DNA of 64,000 nucleotides from Ancylostoma caninum (GCA_037903475.1 JBAJFG010000060.1:62001-126000); one strand, 5' to 3'. Shown: positions 12,220 through 23,304, counted from the first letter of the stretch. Notes: a model not told the origin generated them from the letters alone. A program made the numbers and translations.

Positions 12220-12926
12220 CAGGAAGCTCCAAATGTACGCAGTCAAGAGGGCGTGGCCACGGCGCGGCTCCTTGATCAGACACAGGCGCTCTCTATGCTG
12301 CCTCTGGCTTCTCTGACTCTGCAGCCAACCAGTGGCAGCATGCCGAGCGCCTGTGTCTCTGTCTAAAGCCGCGCCGTGGCCACGTCCCTCTTGACTGCGG
12401 ACATTTGGAGCTTCCTGTATGTTTAGTGGAGTCGTTTTGACAGTGCGTTTTCCGCGACAGCGGTTCCCTGGCATTGGAGCACGCAGCGCGGTCGGTCAAA
12501 AAGTTGACCTATGATTCACCCAGTATCTTTGAAGAGTTTTGTAGCTTGTTTCTCCTTATATTGTTCTTTCTCAGCTCTTAGAACAAATGAAGAAGGGAAC
12601 AGACGATAAAATCCGTCAAAGAAGCCGGATCCATCGTGGGTCAACTGTTTGACCAACCGCACTGTGTGCTCCAATGCCAGCGGGGCCGCTACCGCGGACA
12701 ACGCACTGTCAAAACGACTCCACTATATACAGAAAGCTCCAAATGTCCGCAGTCAAGAGGGACGTGGCCACGACGCGGCTTAGACAGAGACACAGGCGCT
12801 CGGCAGGCTGCCACTGGTTGGCTGCAGAGTCAGAGAAGCCAGAGGCAGCATAGAGAGCGCCTGTGTCTGATCAAGGAGCCGCGCCGTGGCCACGCCCTCT
12901 TGACTGCGGACATTTGGAGCTTCCTG
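12220..12926. mobile_element. Three-part palindrome: two inverted ~200-bp MITEs around a ~300-bp inverted-repeat element
   Basis: Three TA-flanked units sit side by side. X1 (12220-12417) and X2 (12730-12926) are copies of one element in opposite orientation, each with about 50-bp inverted ends (CAGGAAGCTCCAAATGT and complement). Between them, Y (12426-12723) starts GTGGAGTCGTTTTGACAGTG and ends in the complement, with about 85-bp arms. The whole block is therefore a palindrome whose halves contain smaller palindromes. None has coding content; the apparent open frames on both strands are mirror images. TA flanks point to Tc1/mariner-type mobilisation. Confidence 0.8.
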
Positions 12927-12928
12927 TA

Positions 12929-13662
12929 TATGAAAAATTCGGGAGCCCATTCTCGAGCGGGAGGAGAGCGCCCTCTCCATGTGCGTCCGCTTCTGGTATT
13001 AAATACTTAATTCGGCAATACTAGGGCAGTGATCAAAAAACCAGAGTAAATGAGGGATCTAACTGCTGCCTCTATTTTTTGTATTCATTTTTGGAAAGGA
13101 ACATCTTTTCATCAAATATGGGAAATACCCCGAAAATTCGAGTCAACTTGGAGTCATATACTTGAAAGGGTTTTAAATAAGTATATTCTTCCGAATGTTT
13201 GATAGTTATAAATCCTTGTCTCCAAACCATACACTCCGACAGAATCTGTACATATGCTTAGAAGGAGAAGTCTGTTTAAGGTTTATCGGGGTTTTTAGGG
13301 ACGATGAACTCATTGACAACGATGAATTAGCGTGAAACACGCGAAAAACACAGGAGAAGATGGCGGTATTTCATGTGTGTCCACAGCGCGGACGAGTGTT
13401 CCGTGATGGGTCCCGGCACGGAACCCTGCAAATGGTACGAATTTCATAGACACGCCCCCGCTGAACCACATGCACACACCCTGTCAAAGGCGTTAGTTGG
13501 TGCGACGGAACCCTAATGTCCAGAGCGGCATATGTGTCCACGGCTGTATCTTCGCAGGTAGACGGCCATTCAAGGTGTTCAACTTATTGTTGCTATTGTT
13601 CAGCGGCCAGCTACATGGTAAGCGACTCATTTCAGAAGTGAAAATTTCCGTGAATGCTGCCT
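12929..13662. other. Gene-free stretch, no supported feature
   Basis: No supported exon or repeat terminus. A 161-codon open frame begins at 13497 but runs straight through the MITE at 13663-14077 and resembles nothing recognised, so it is not called. Confidence 0.4.
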
Positions 13663-14077
13663 TTAAAGGCAGAGGGCCACCTCGTTCCGCCTGTTGGATT
13701 TACCAACATATCCTAGACCTTTTCATCATGTTGATCCCTGGGATGTACATCAACAGGCACAGAAGCGACGAAATCCCCATTTTTGAAAGGCACGAACTGG
13801 CTAAAAATTTGGAGCCCGGAGGCGGATCGCTCCAAGCTGTGCTGGCTGCCTGCCACGGCTGCCGCGTTGGTCAACGAGTCTTGGCGTGTTCAATCGATAA
13901 GATCAACGGCTTCACATGTCAACTCGGGTTGGCAAACTGTTACAGACCCCGTCCTGGAAGACGGGTTTATAGACCATTCTGAGACAATTTATGTACACCG
14001 TTGGAACCACCGCGCCGAGTAGATGCAGAATCTGCTGTTAGCTGAACTACGAAAATGAGGTGGACCCCTGCCTTTAA
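13663..14077. mobile_element. Putative 415-bp MITE with TTAA ends
   Basis: The left end TTAAAGGCAGAGGGCCACCT (13663 on) is matched by an inverted right end, complement TTAAAGGCAGGGGTCCACCT, finishing at 14077. TTAA at both tips is the target site used by piggyBac-type elements. No transposase frame is present. A related GGTGGACCCCTGCC string occurs near 18682. The assignment rests on about 20 bp of inverted ends only. Confidence 0.5.
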
Positions 14078-15057
14078 TGGTATTTTTGTGCGTTCTTTCT
14101 GCATGTGGAACCGACAAGTCGATGTGGGCGGAGCCAAGTAATCAGATGAGCGGGAGATGGCTTGGCGACCGGCGGCCCTTCCCTTCCCCCTGCTCCTCAC
14201 GGAGCCACACCCCCTTTTCCTGTTTTATGTAATAATGCATCATTTATGTTATAAGGATAAAGTTTTATATTATAACTAGTTTTGTACCAAGACCCCACAA
14301 TCACGGGTGGAAGGATTCAAGTTAAGGACGTGTACAATCCTTAGACTTGACAGATATCATGAACAAAAATCAAGGCATTCATATAAATTGCGAGAAAAGA
14401 AAAGTGTAAAGTTCGACTAATCTTCCGAATTGCACCATCTAAATATCAAAGAAATTTGTTAGACAGACGTACATATGTACACATGGCATGATCATGATGA
14501 ATACCACCAGCAGTACTACTATGAAATGGCTGAATCAAAGTTACGAACTGAACAAAGAAAGTCGGATATGCATATGCAGCCAACAACGTATATAACACAA
14601 AGCGATCAGCTTCGTGAACAAGTTGGAACTTTGGACTTTGTGTGTACTGGCTGAAAACTCCTGCAGGAGCCACATACCGATTAGCCAGCAGTCCTCACCA
14701 TTTCAGTGTGTCAGTAGCACAGGAAACCAGATGTAGAAGCCGCTTCTATTTAATTATAGATCAACCCTAAGTGCTTTACCAAGCATGCAGGGTGAGTGCA
14801 TTAGTCGGACTAAGAATCAATACATATGTAACAAATGCTAGTTGTTAAAAAACACCAGTAGAAACACACAACTTGGGTCACACCAAAACATTGAAGTAAA
14901 ACGAGTTACTTGGGCTAAAATGAACTGCAGATGATGAGGCACATACATATAAGAACAAGGAAGGTTCCGTAAATAAACATCAGTTCATACGTACAACGGC
15001 GGCCAATAAGACGAGCATAGGTACTGTTGAAGCAGACTCTTTTACTATAACTCAACT
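14078..15057. other. Gene-free stretch, no supported feature
   Basis: AT-rich DNA. A minus-strand open frame at 14446-14673 with a hydrophobic middle follows a TTTTCAG-like acceptor (about 14651-14657), but no donor or partner exon was found, so it is left uncalled. Confidence 0.4.
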
Positions 15058-16714
15058 ATGGATTTAGCTACTCATCCAAAATCCGAGGATATGATGAGGG
15101 CCCAGGTGCGCTTTTTATCAGGTGCATAACATTGCCGCAAACTTCTTCCAAACAAGAATATCGGTCCAAATTCACTTCTCTCATCAACATGTTGGTTCTT
15201 CATTTGTATCGCCTCATTTGAACTCGAGAAGGCGTTATTTCGACCCTTACTTAAGTGGGTAACTTACTATTAGGGTGGTGAGAAAGTCTTGAGCCGATTT
15301 TTACAAAAGTTCCAGAACTTTTGCTTATTGATCGCTATCCATGCTTACCACGTGCTTTTTGGTGACAAACTTGGGGCTTCTCCATAATAGGCATATGTGT
15401 ATAGCCAAATTGCCTTCCTCAACTTCAATTACGACGTCAGTTCCCGAGAGGTCCCCCTAGCCAAAACCAGTTTTTCCTGCTCTGTCCACATCGAAAGGAG
15501 TTTCTAGAATGCCTAATTATTGGAGATGAGAGTGGGGTTCTCTAGGATTTTAAAACGCACCGTGCCATGTGGTTCCGTCAAGGAGAAGATCGGCCAAATC
15601 GCACCCCCACCCAAACATCTGTCTCCTTTGCTACTTCTGGAATTCGCTAGAAATATTCTATTATGAGCGGCTCCCGCAAACACACACAGTCACCGGTAGC
15701 ACATACGCCAATCAGCTCCAGAGAGCCGCGGATGCTGTTTGAGAAAAACGATCGAAACGAGTTTCTTGTACACCTACGCCATGATGAGGGTAGGCCCCAA
15801 ATAGCTAAAGAGACCGGTGAAAAATTGGCGGAGCTGGGCTGGGTTACGGTTTCTCACTCACCCTATTCTCCTGACGTTGCCCCTTCCGAGTACCACTTAT
15901 TTTGCTCTTTCAAGGCATTTCAAGTCAAGAAAAAATCCGCCAAAGTTGACGATGTTGGAAGGGAGGTCAGCGATTTCTTTGGCTCCCAGTCTTCCCTTTC
16001 CTCGGAGAGGGGGACCGCTGACCTGCCCATTAGGTGGGACACTGCAGTGACTAACTATGGCTATTATATTGTTGAGCAAATTCCACTGTGTGCTGAGTAA
16101 TAAAATAAAGCACAAAAAAGTCTAAAACGGCTCAAGACTTTCCTACCACCCTAATATGAAAGCCCTGTTCTGTAGTGCTTTTCTTCAAACAATAAACTGG
16201 GATTCCCAACAGGTCTCTTAAACGTGAAAAAGAGAACTTTCACTTGTTTCGAAAAAAAAAAACAACTTCCAACGGAGTACACTACCACGGTGCCATCTAC
16301 AATATTCTGGTGAACAAGTACGACTTGTAATGTTGCTAACATTCTCAAGATACAGTGAAAAAAGGTTTTCTGGTGCCAGCAATGCTGTCCTACCATTTGA
16401 GCAACAAAAGAAAGTGAGCAATGATATTCTGGTAAAAACATTAGGCTAATATGTGCCCAATCTATACTAAATCTTCTCTTTTCTCAGCAGTTGGGAGTGA
16501 ATATATCAGACAAATCCATGAAAGATGAGGAAGTTGAACGGCAAAGGACAGAAACAGAGCAAAACCGCGTAAAGAGCATCGAAGTTATGCGGGTGCAAGT
16601 AAGAGATAAGTAGCCAAATTTCAGGAAGGTGTTGTCCATTTGTACTCCAACATGGATGCTACAGCTGAAGACGTACCACTGATGGGAAGAGCTAGAACGC
16701 GAGGGGATCGTTAG
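15058..16714 (+). CDS. Putative small charged protein, three exons, unknown function
   Basis: A model of three phase-0 exons: 15058-15105 (MDLATHPKSEDMMRAQ), 16491-16598 after a TTTTCTCAGCAG acceptor, and 16625-16714 ending in TAG. The joined product would be 81 residues, rich in Glu, Arg and Lys, with a coiled-coil-like middle (DEEVERQRTETEQNRVKSIE) and a tail ending VPLMGRARTRGDR. No family is recognised. Exons 2 and 3 have good codon texture and acceptors. The link to exon 1 is weaker because its donor is GTGCGC. The intron between exons 2 and 3 would be only 26 bp, shorter than normal, so exon 2 might instead end at the TAG at 16611-16613. Mariner copy A sits entirely in intron 1. Confidence 0.4.
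15270..16154 (+). mobile_element. Deletion-derivative mariner, copy A
   Basis: Ends TTAGGGTGGTGAGAAAGTC and complement lie between TA at 15268-15269 and 16155-16156. At 885 bp it is shorter than a full mariner (about 1.3 kb). The frame from about 15500 to 16100 encodes only the C-terminal part of a mariner transposase, with the hallmark ELGW, then YSPDVAPSEYHLF. The last catalytic Asp of the D34D triad is Glu here (PSEYH instead of PSDYH), and the N-terminal DNA-binding region is missing. It is therefore inactive but may be mobilised in trans. Copy D (61786-62665) has the same structure. Confidence 0.9.
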
Positions 16715-17141
16715 CGATATGACGAGCATCTTTGGTAAAAATGTAGTTCTGACGACTTTTCGCAAAATAGTCAGCGTACGCAGAATCACTGGGGTTCCTT
16801 AAACTTTTGATTCCAGAAATGATTAGATTTCAGACGAAGTCCTAGCAATTTCTCTCATCACTGTGAAATATCTAGGATGATAAAACACCTAAAGAGCGTC
16901 TGCTATGCCGCCTACATATTATGTCGTAATTTTCCGTTTAAAAACTATTGGTCATTGTACGCATCTGAACCAGAATAGAATTTCTGCTTCAGCTTATTCC
17001 TGGTCCGTACACATGATTGTAATCATTCGAATAATTGTTTTTATTAGTGGATCTTCATTGCCACTTCATCAGATCTTCCTTATAATGGAAGCAAGAAAAG
17101 AAAAGAGAAACTTTCTCATTTCATGGAAAATATCATTTCAG

Positions 17142-17309
17142 AAAGAGGGACGAAATTTATCAGTGCATCTGGGGATGTCCAGGACTGAAGGGCAAAGAAC
17201 ATGGGAACTAGTTATCCTCAATCAGCAAACCCAAACATGGGCTTTTGATGTCCTTGATTTCGAAGCACCCACTGTTCGGAACTCCTTTCTTAGTGTTGGA
17301 GTTGCATAG
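17142..17309 (+). CDS. Possible terminal exon, unknown protein
   Basis: After an ATCATTTCAG acceptor at 17141 the frame stays open for 55 codons to TAG at 17307-17309, encoding KEGRNLSVHLGMSRTEGQ followed by a mixed polar tail ending SFLSVGVA. The same frame is open back to 16905, and composition looks protein-like. No upstream exon with matching phase or polyadenylation signal was identified, and no family is recognised. Confidence 0.25.
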   Translation, partial: KEGRNLSVHLGMSRTEGQRTWELVILNQQTQTWAFDVLDFEAPTVRNSFLSVGVA

Positions 17310-17444
17310 CTAGTGATATCTGTACATTCTTTGGTATTAGTGACTCTCAGCACTAGGCACCTCTTATGTGCATGTACCCACATTACAAAAGAGCTTGCCT
17401 TGCTTTACAGGGACACCACAGTATACCCAAATCCCGCGCTATGT

Positions 17445-18750
17445 AAAGTTTTTCGAGCGCGCCCAGCATGCGGCACGTGCGCGGTGGCTTGTGGCAGCGG
17501 TCTCCAGTCGCTCATCAGATTCTTGGCCCAGGTGAGTGCTTTTCTTTCATTTTCCTTTAACTGAAGTTTATCTGAAGCTGTGAGGGCTGTGGCTGACCGA
17601 TGTCGACCGTACGGCCCCGCATGCCTCATATTGGGTTGGGGAATAAGTTCGTTCGGTTTTTCATGGGCATAGAAACCACCACTTTCCATGAACATTGTAA
17701 ACCACACTGAAGGGGTTCTCCTTCACTCTTCTATTTATGCTGCTAGAGACAGGGCAGCTCGCAATCTCTATGTCCACGAAAAATTGCATTGTTTGAGATG
17801 ACTAAATTTCCAGTCCGCAACTGCAACTCTCGGATGGACCTTATGAAATGAGTAAGAAACTGTACAAAATAAGCTGTGTATGACTGCACTAGACCTTTAG
17901 AATCGGTAGTAGTTAAAATCCCCTACTATCGAGTTTTTTTTCCTAATGATTTCAGTGAAATTTGCGTGGAGAGATCGAGCACCGATCACCTCATTTCGAG
18001 CATTTTGGGGTCGTGCACGGAATGCGTTTGCTAAACTTACACATCGTTGAGAGTTAGCATCAGTAGTGATTATGCCTTACATCTGAAGCAACCTTAGCGG
18101 ATAATCGCCTTTATTTCCTACAAACTGGGCGTCAGAAAGAAAAACAACTTTGAGGCCAAAATTGCCCTGTCTGAAGTGGGTTTACCACTTCTACGCTGTC
18201 CTTTCAGTAGTAAAGGTTCCTTCCCAAACATCATTAGTATCCCTAGACAATTCAGCCACATTTGATCCAGGATATAAGTGGAACAGTACTCGGTTGCGGG
18301 GAGGTTCAATTTTATCGACTTGGGGAGTCACGTTCCATGCGGTAGAAAATAAGGTAAAGCGAGGATTGAGAAGGGAGGTTGTAACGGCTGCAAAGAGCAG
18401 ATCAAATGCTACAAAATGAGCTTGATGGCTCATCAGGCCAAGTTCATATCACCGTGAAAAAACATGTCGAAAAAAACCAAACGAACTTATTCCCCAACCC
18501 AATATTTTGCACGTTTTGCCTATGCATGTCCCAAATGCATCTTTTTATTGTTTTTATGAGGCATGCGGGGCCGTCCGGCCGACATCAGTCAGCCACAGGC
18601 CTCACACCTTCAGATAATCTTCACTCAAAGAAAAAAATGAAGGAAAAACACCCCCCCCCCTGGCCAAGAATCTGACGAACGACGGTGGACCCCTGCCACC
18701 AGAGGGCCGCGCTGCGCTCGCGCCCCATGCTGGGCGCGCTCGAAAACTTT
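17445..18750. repeat. Inverted-repeat (foldback) element with about 190-bp arms
   Basis: Arms 17445-17628 and 18556-18750 are inverted copies, sharing CGAGCGCGCCCAGCATG at the outer edge and GGCATGCGGGG at the inner edge. The right arm has an extra GGTGGACCCCTGCC-containing stretch and a C run at about 18650-18660. The loop is almost wholly occupied by a TA-flanked mariner-type element (17631-18502). There is no coding content in the arms. Confidence 0.75.
17631..18502. mobile_element. Mariner-type non-autonomous element, copy C, inside a foldback
   Basis: TIRs TTGGGTTGGGGAATAAGTTC and complement end at 17631 and 18502, with TA at 17629-17630 and 18503-18504. The TTGGGTTGG start resembles that of other mariners here (for example 49350). 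At 872 bp it lacks recognisable transposase motifs. It lies within the loop of the inverted repeat 17445-18750, so it inserted after that element formed, or at its centre. Confidence 0.7.
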
Positions 18751-19178
18751 CCGCCGATTGCGCGTAACGACTTTATATCTGGAGAAAATTGTATTGCATT
18801 GAAAAAAAAAACGAAGAAGCGACGAAATTTTTGCGCTAATTTGAAAATTACTTATAATCTCTGCGAAATTTTTCGGAGCTCATGCTTCGTAAATTCATCT
18901 AAACTCCCATCTCCTCCCTAGTCAAAATGATACAAAGGATTTGTTCCACGCGAACATGCTATCTTACGATTAACAGCTGCAGTATTATTTATTTGTTTAT
19001 TCATCTATCAAATGCACTTATGGTGCGCCATACATACACTGATGTTCCAGAAAACTCAATACGCACAAATACACAAAAAAGTGTACAAGAATTTTCGAGT
19101 TATTATGGGAATAACATTACAGCACGATAAGTGAACAACTTCAATGGCTTAACAAAATAATGCACGTAGGATACGTAC

Positions 19179-19329
19179 ATATATCAGCAACATCCCTTAG
19201 TCTAGCAGCTCCAGTTAAACCTTCTTTACATAAAGGCAAATATGCAATTCTGTAAACTTTCATAATTGTTCGTGTTTTGTCTGGAATTCCCATTTTGGTC
19301 TGACCACGAAAGATGGAGATGAGATTCAT
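19179..19329 (-). CDS. Possible 5' coding exon, unknown protein
   Basis: On the minus strand a TTAGCTTCAG acceptor (ending at 19334) is followed four bases later by ATG at 19329, then 50 codons (start MNLISIFRGQTKMGIPDKTR, later KVYRIAYLPLCKEG) up to a GTACGT donor at 19178. The product so far is basic with one moderately hydrophobic segment. Later exons were not identified with confidence; a short exon followed by AATAAA near 19000-19040 is possible but overlaps an apparent repeat. Function unknown. Confidence 0.35.
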
Positions 19330-19377
19330 TGCACTGAAGCTAATAAGATCCTTGTTTGCTCATCGTCTGCGACACGG

Positions 19378-19500
19378 CTATTTGTTCCGTTGTGATCTTT
19401 CTGCTCTGCGCTTGACCACTCCGTTCCGGACCGGTCTTCTTCCGTTGTTCTCCGAATCTTCTCCGTTCTGAGAATCAGGTGCGACAAAATCCTGTTGCAT
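19378..19500 (-). CDS. Possible short ORF or terminal exon, 40 residues
   Basis: An ATG-initiated minus-strand frame (19500 to stop at 19378) encodes a polar, Asn- and Arg-rich peptide (MQQDFVAPDSQNGEDSENN, later RRAERSQRNK). Its composition looks like genuine coding sequence. It ends 43 bases before the acceptor of the exon at 19329, so it could be the end of an upstream gene, a 5' exon, or an upstream ORF. No homolog is recognised and no clear acceptor precedes it. Confidence 0.3.
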   Translation of the reverse strand: MQQDFVAPDSQNGEDSENNGRRPVRNGVVKRRAERSQRNK

Positions 19501-20359
19501 GGCTTGCCAGTGGTTTAATGAAAGTTTCGTAGTAGATTTTGAATTTGATGTGATTTTATGACCATTTGAAGGGTGACTGAAAGATTAGGATTTTTCATAT
19601 TTAATGTACTAGTCACTCAGATAACGAGTACTTATTAACATTTCAAAGGTTGGTGGAAAATTTTAGAGATGTGAGAAGTGTCCGTCACCTATATAGAGGG
19701 ACTTTATGCTCATAACGTTGTGTTAATCTCATGTTGAGTTGACAATCCAAACTGAAATGTTTTGAGAATTGGAGAATAGGGACGCTACTATTCGAGAAAA
19801 GGCAATCAGAAGTGGCATCCTTCTGACCGAAGAGCCAATTCTAAAATTTTGACCTTTTGTTGCCCCCATGAGATGAATACTGAATAAGGTAAGCAATTAA
19901 AGCTAAAATCAACGATATAATTACCACATTTACACCTGGCCATGATCTCGAGTGTCACTTCCCTGGAAGAATGTCATCTGCGAGTAGAATGACTTTCAAA
20001 GCTGATACAGCTACGCTGATACAGCACAGTTATGTAAGTCCGTTGCGGTGGGGGAGGGGGGAGGGGGGGGGGGGTTCTAGGCGCACATCGAAAGTAATTC
20101 AGTAAAGTTGTCTCCCATTGCGACTTATGTCTGACCAACCACAGTAAAATTCTGGACTAGGATTTCCTCATGAATACACAAGCTGGCAAAACAAGTTAGC
20201 AAACCCACTTTAACATCCTGAGTATCCTTAGCTTACATACTCTTTTGAATAGCCACTCGAAATAAACCCTGTGGATTTGCTTGATCAGTTTCTCACGAAT
20301 TTAAGCCCTTATTTTTCTCGCCATTTCTGAGAATTTGTGATATTTTGGACGTTTACTAG
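19501..20359. other. Gene-free stretch with a G-rich tract
   Basis: No exon is supported. At about 20048-20074 the plus strand carries several G runs in succession (GGGGG, GGGGGG and a 12-G run), a potential G-quadruplex. Confidence 0.5.
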
Positions 20360-20584
20360 CCCCTGTGTATGCCAAGTGGCCTCCGAAACTTTCGAGCTTC
20401 TCTGGAAAGACGGCACTCAGTCGCTATTCCCAGTCCACTGAGTTGGAACAGGTAACGGTTTACACACAAACACACACAACATTAAGTGGTCAACCGATAT
20501 CCCATTTTCTAAGATGTCGTTTTGTGCAGCACGCTTTGGGCTAGAAATCTGCAAGTGTTAGCACTACCTAAACAATCACTTTAG
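20360..20584 (+). CDS. 3' end of an unknown gene (two exons)
   Basis: Exon 20360-20451 follows TTTACTAG and reads PLCMPSGLRNFRASLERRHS and on to WN, leaving two bases at a GTAACG donor. After a 78-bp intron, an acceptor TTTTGTGCAG leads into 20530-20584, which continues in phase (STLWARNLQVLALPKQSL) to TAG at 20582-20584. AATAAA follows 35 bases later. Consistent phase, compact intron and a nearby polyadenylation signal support a real gene end; the tail is basic and serine-containing. Upstream exons were not found and no family is recognised. Confidence 0.45.
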
Positions 20585-20618
20585 CTGCGAAAACCATAGC
20601 AAATACAAAATGCAAACG

Positions 20619-20624
20619 AATAAA
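20619..20624 (+). terminator. Polyadenylation signal AATAAA
   Basis: Canonical hexamer 35 bases after the stop codon of the two-exon gene end at 20360-20584. Confidence 0.45.
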
Positions 20625-21778
20625 GGAAATATCTTCAGGCCTTAGAATTGTACTCAGTGGAGAAAGTGTATACCACACAAATCCACATCCTTAGCTACTG
20701 TATTTCCCATCAGATTTATCCCTAGAAAATTGGCTCTTTTTTCTTGCTCACTCCATCTATTGTGGAAGGCAGGGTCACAGAAGAGAGACAGGGTAGGACT
20801 AGTTTCTTTCCCAAAAAACCGACATTCGAGCACACGGAAGAGCGTGAACCGCGTTTTTGCCCTCGCAAAAATGGATTGGCCAACCGGTCACTAGAAGAAA
20901 TGACGCATACGTAGTTCTTGTCTTAGGGAACCGGATAGCTGCTGATCCCTTTTGAGTAGTCATTGAAGCTCAGCGGCTCGCTCTCTGACTCATCATCATA
21001 ACGTCATGTGTCAGCTGTTTTTAGGTTGCGAATCTCTGAACCAGAGCTGCGTTGCGATGCGTGACCGGTTTTTGCGGAAATCCGGTAAGGTCCACCAAGA
21101 AGGGCCCCGCACTGGGTTAGTGCTTAGCGCCATGATATCATAGTTGAAAAACAGACGAAACTCCACAGAGAGGAGCAACATTGGGTGAAGGTACTCCAAG
21201 GTGATTGCGCTGTGAACAGGATTTACATCTCCAAATGACCTTTTCCTGCTCGCAATTATGTGACCGTTTGAGAATGTGAGATTCTTTGGGCTTTCCACTA
21301 AGGACAACGCTGATTTTGCAACTCTTCGAGACAAGCTTTCCACAGATTGCTTATTCTATTAGTGCTCTGGAAATGTGCGAGTTGAGGAAGTGAACATATC
21401 CGGCTCCCTCTAGTCCATACCGGTTCCGGATAGTGGTCGTTCTATAGGTGGATTGTTATTCATCTATTCTCTGTGTTACGTATGCATTTTTTACTACTTT
21501 CTAGAAAATTTTGGAAAAAAAAACTGCGAAAATAACACGTCGAGTTCAGCTCATTTCTGTTTTATTCTTTTTTGTTGAAGTACACACTACACATTTCATT
21601 GTGAGGGCTTTCATTAGCACATTCATTCCTATTTTATTCCTGGCAAGCATTCTCGAGACATAGGTTCAATAGGAGTTGTAATTGGCAGAGAACGCTGAAT
21701 GTGGAGGCGATATTTGAGTGGTAACGCCGATCATGCAAAAATGCCCTGTAATGCTGTCGATTTCCAATGAACGAATAC
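20625..21778. other. Stretch with one uncalled 110-codon frame
   Basis: A minus-strand frame at 21343-21011 (starts MESLSRRVAKSALSLVESPK) is open for 110 codons and has a balanced composition, but shows no domain, signal peptide or splice context. It may be a fragment of a dispersed hookworm repeat or a single-exon gene. Nothing else is recognised here. Confidence 0.35.
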
Positions 21779-22005
21779 AGGGTGGCTGAAAAGTACTGGC
21801 GCACGCAAAGCAAAAACTCTGTATTTTCGGAAATATGCGGTCCCGGAGTAATTTTTTTCGGAACCGATTGAACAAAAATATTTCAAATAACATTAAATGA
21901 ATGAGTTCTTCAAAATGTCCACAATTGGCCTTCTTAGAAGCTTCGAATGCAGAAATGGCGATGTGCCGCAGGATATCCTAACCTAAGTCCTCCTCATGTG
22001 TGTAG
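21779..22005 (-). mobile_element. Possible end of a mariner-like element
   Basis: AGGGTGGCTGAAAAGTACTGG at 21779 resembles the GGGTGG...AAAAGT style of mariner ends in this window. Reading the minus strand toward it, a frame ends with a segment resembling a transposase C terminus (AISAFEASKKANCGHFEEL). The opposite terminus was not found, so the element is truncated or the call is wrong. Confidence 0.3.
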
Positions 22006-23302
22006 GTTAAAGTAGTCTAAACAGAGGGATTTGTTGCTTGCTACTTTCTCCATGAATGATCCTCAAAACCAAACAGAACAGTTGAGTCCATCACGATCGA
22101 AACTGTTTTGAAGCAGTTCTTTCTTTGTTAAGAGAACTTAGGCACATTGCGTCCAAGAAAGTCAATGTTGATTTTCTCTATATGCAAGAATCCAATCCTG
22201 TAGGATAGTTCCGCCAAAGTTTAGCTAAGCTACCAGTGCACCATAATCTTAGTCACTGCTTCCTCTCGGCATAAATCCACGTCAGACAAATATCAATTTC
22301 AAACAACGTGCCATTATTTTCCAGCTAACCTGCATGTGTATAAAACATAGTAGCCCTCACGACACTTTTTCAAATCAAGAATCTGGACGATGGGGATGTC
22401 AAACGAGGAGATGAAGAAGGGAGCTCGGAAACATGGGACACCATCCGAACCCTGCGGCGGGTTCAGCAACTCCTCGCCAGATGCTATCAATGCGTGCATC
22501 GATTCATTTGAAGATTTTGTCGATTTTTCCCACTTTTGCTCCAGTCCAGATGGAAATGTGCCTACCGGAGCCAGTACCATTGTATGTGCACAATCCAGTC
22601 GGTTTTCGTCTGCAACTCTTGAATGACACCATGCGTGCGTGTGAAAACAAAGGAAATTTGGCAAAACAAGTCGAGAACGACTCTAAGGGTGGGCAAAGCA
22701 GACTGAGACATATATTGTTCTAACCAAACTTCCGCACTTCTTGGCAACGAGTGAGCGTTTGGGCAGGACATCTCCATGCCGAAGGTTCAGCTCACACTGA
22801 GCACTTGGACGTCCCTCACGGAAGGCATTAGCCAAATTCAAATGTTCTGGTTTCTAATGATGGGAGCAAATTCTAGAGTTCAAAAACGTCTTGTCCACCT
22901 TGTGCTGGGATCTATTATGAAGGCTAGAATCACTCTATTAGTTGTCCTATTATCCTCGTAATCTTAGGTGACGCAGGACGTGAAACTTGGTTTGCTAACC
23001 AGGTTTTGCCGATTCTCGCGTTTATGAAAAGTAGTTTGATGTTTTGACATTGAAACATGGTCTGTGTAGGCGGCTCTAAACGAGTACGCTCTGCATGGGC
23101 AACATTTGAAGTAGAGGGGAAGAAAGCCGGAACTCTTTCCTGTCGACTTTGACTTTTATATTCCCACTATATTATGTGCTCATGAATTTTCTGGAGGCAA
23201 CCATCCTGCCTGATAATTATTCTAAAGAGCAGAAAGAGCAAAAAGGGAGAATCCGATACGGAGTCTGAAACTAGATAAAGAAGAAGAAAAGCGGAGCGAA
23301 CC
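22006..23302. other. Gene-free stretch, no supported feature
   Basis: Overlapping open frames on both strands between about 22314 and 22780 suggest a former coding or repeat segment, but no domain or splice structure was recognised. The rest is AT-rich. Confidence 0.4.
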
Positions 23303-23304
23303 TA

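Noticed and set aside
12178..13010. Mirror-image open frames of up to 124 codons on both strands
   Set aside because: They are produced by the palindromic X-Y-X' block; the same peptides occur on opposite strands.
13497..13982. 161-codon open frame
   Set aside because: It crosses the left boundary of a putative MITE and has no recognisable domain, signal or splice sites.
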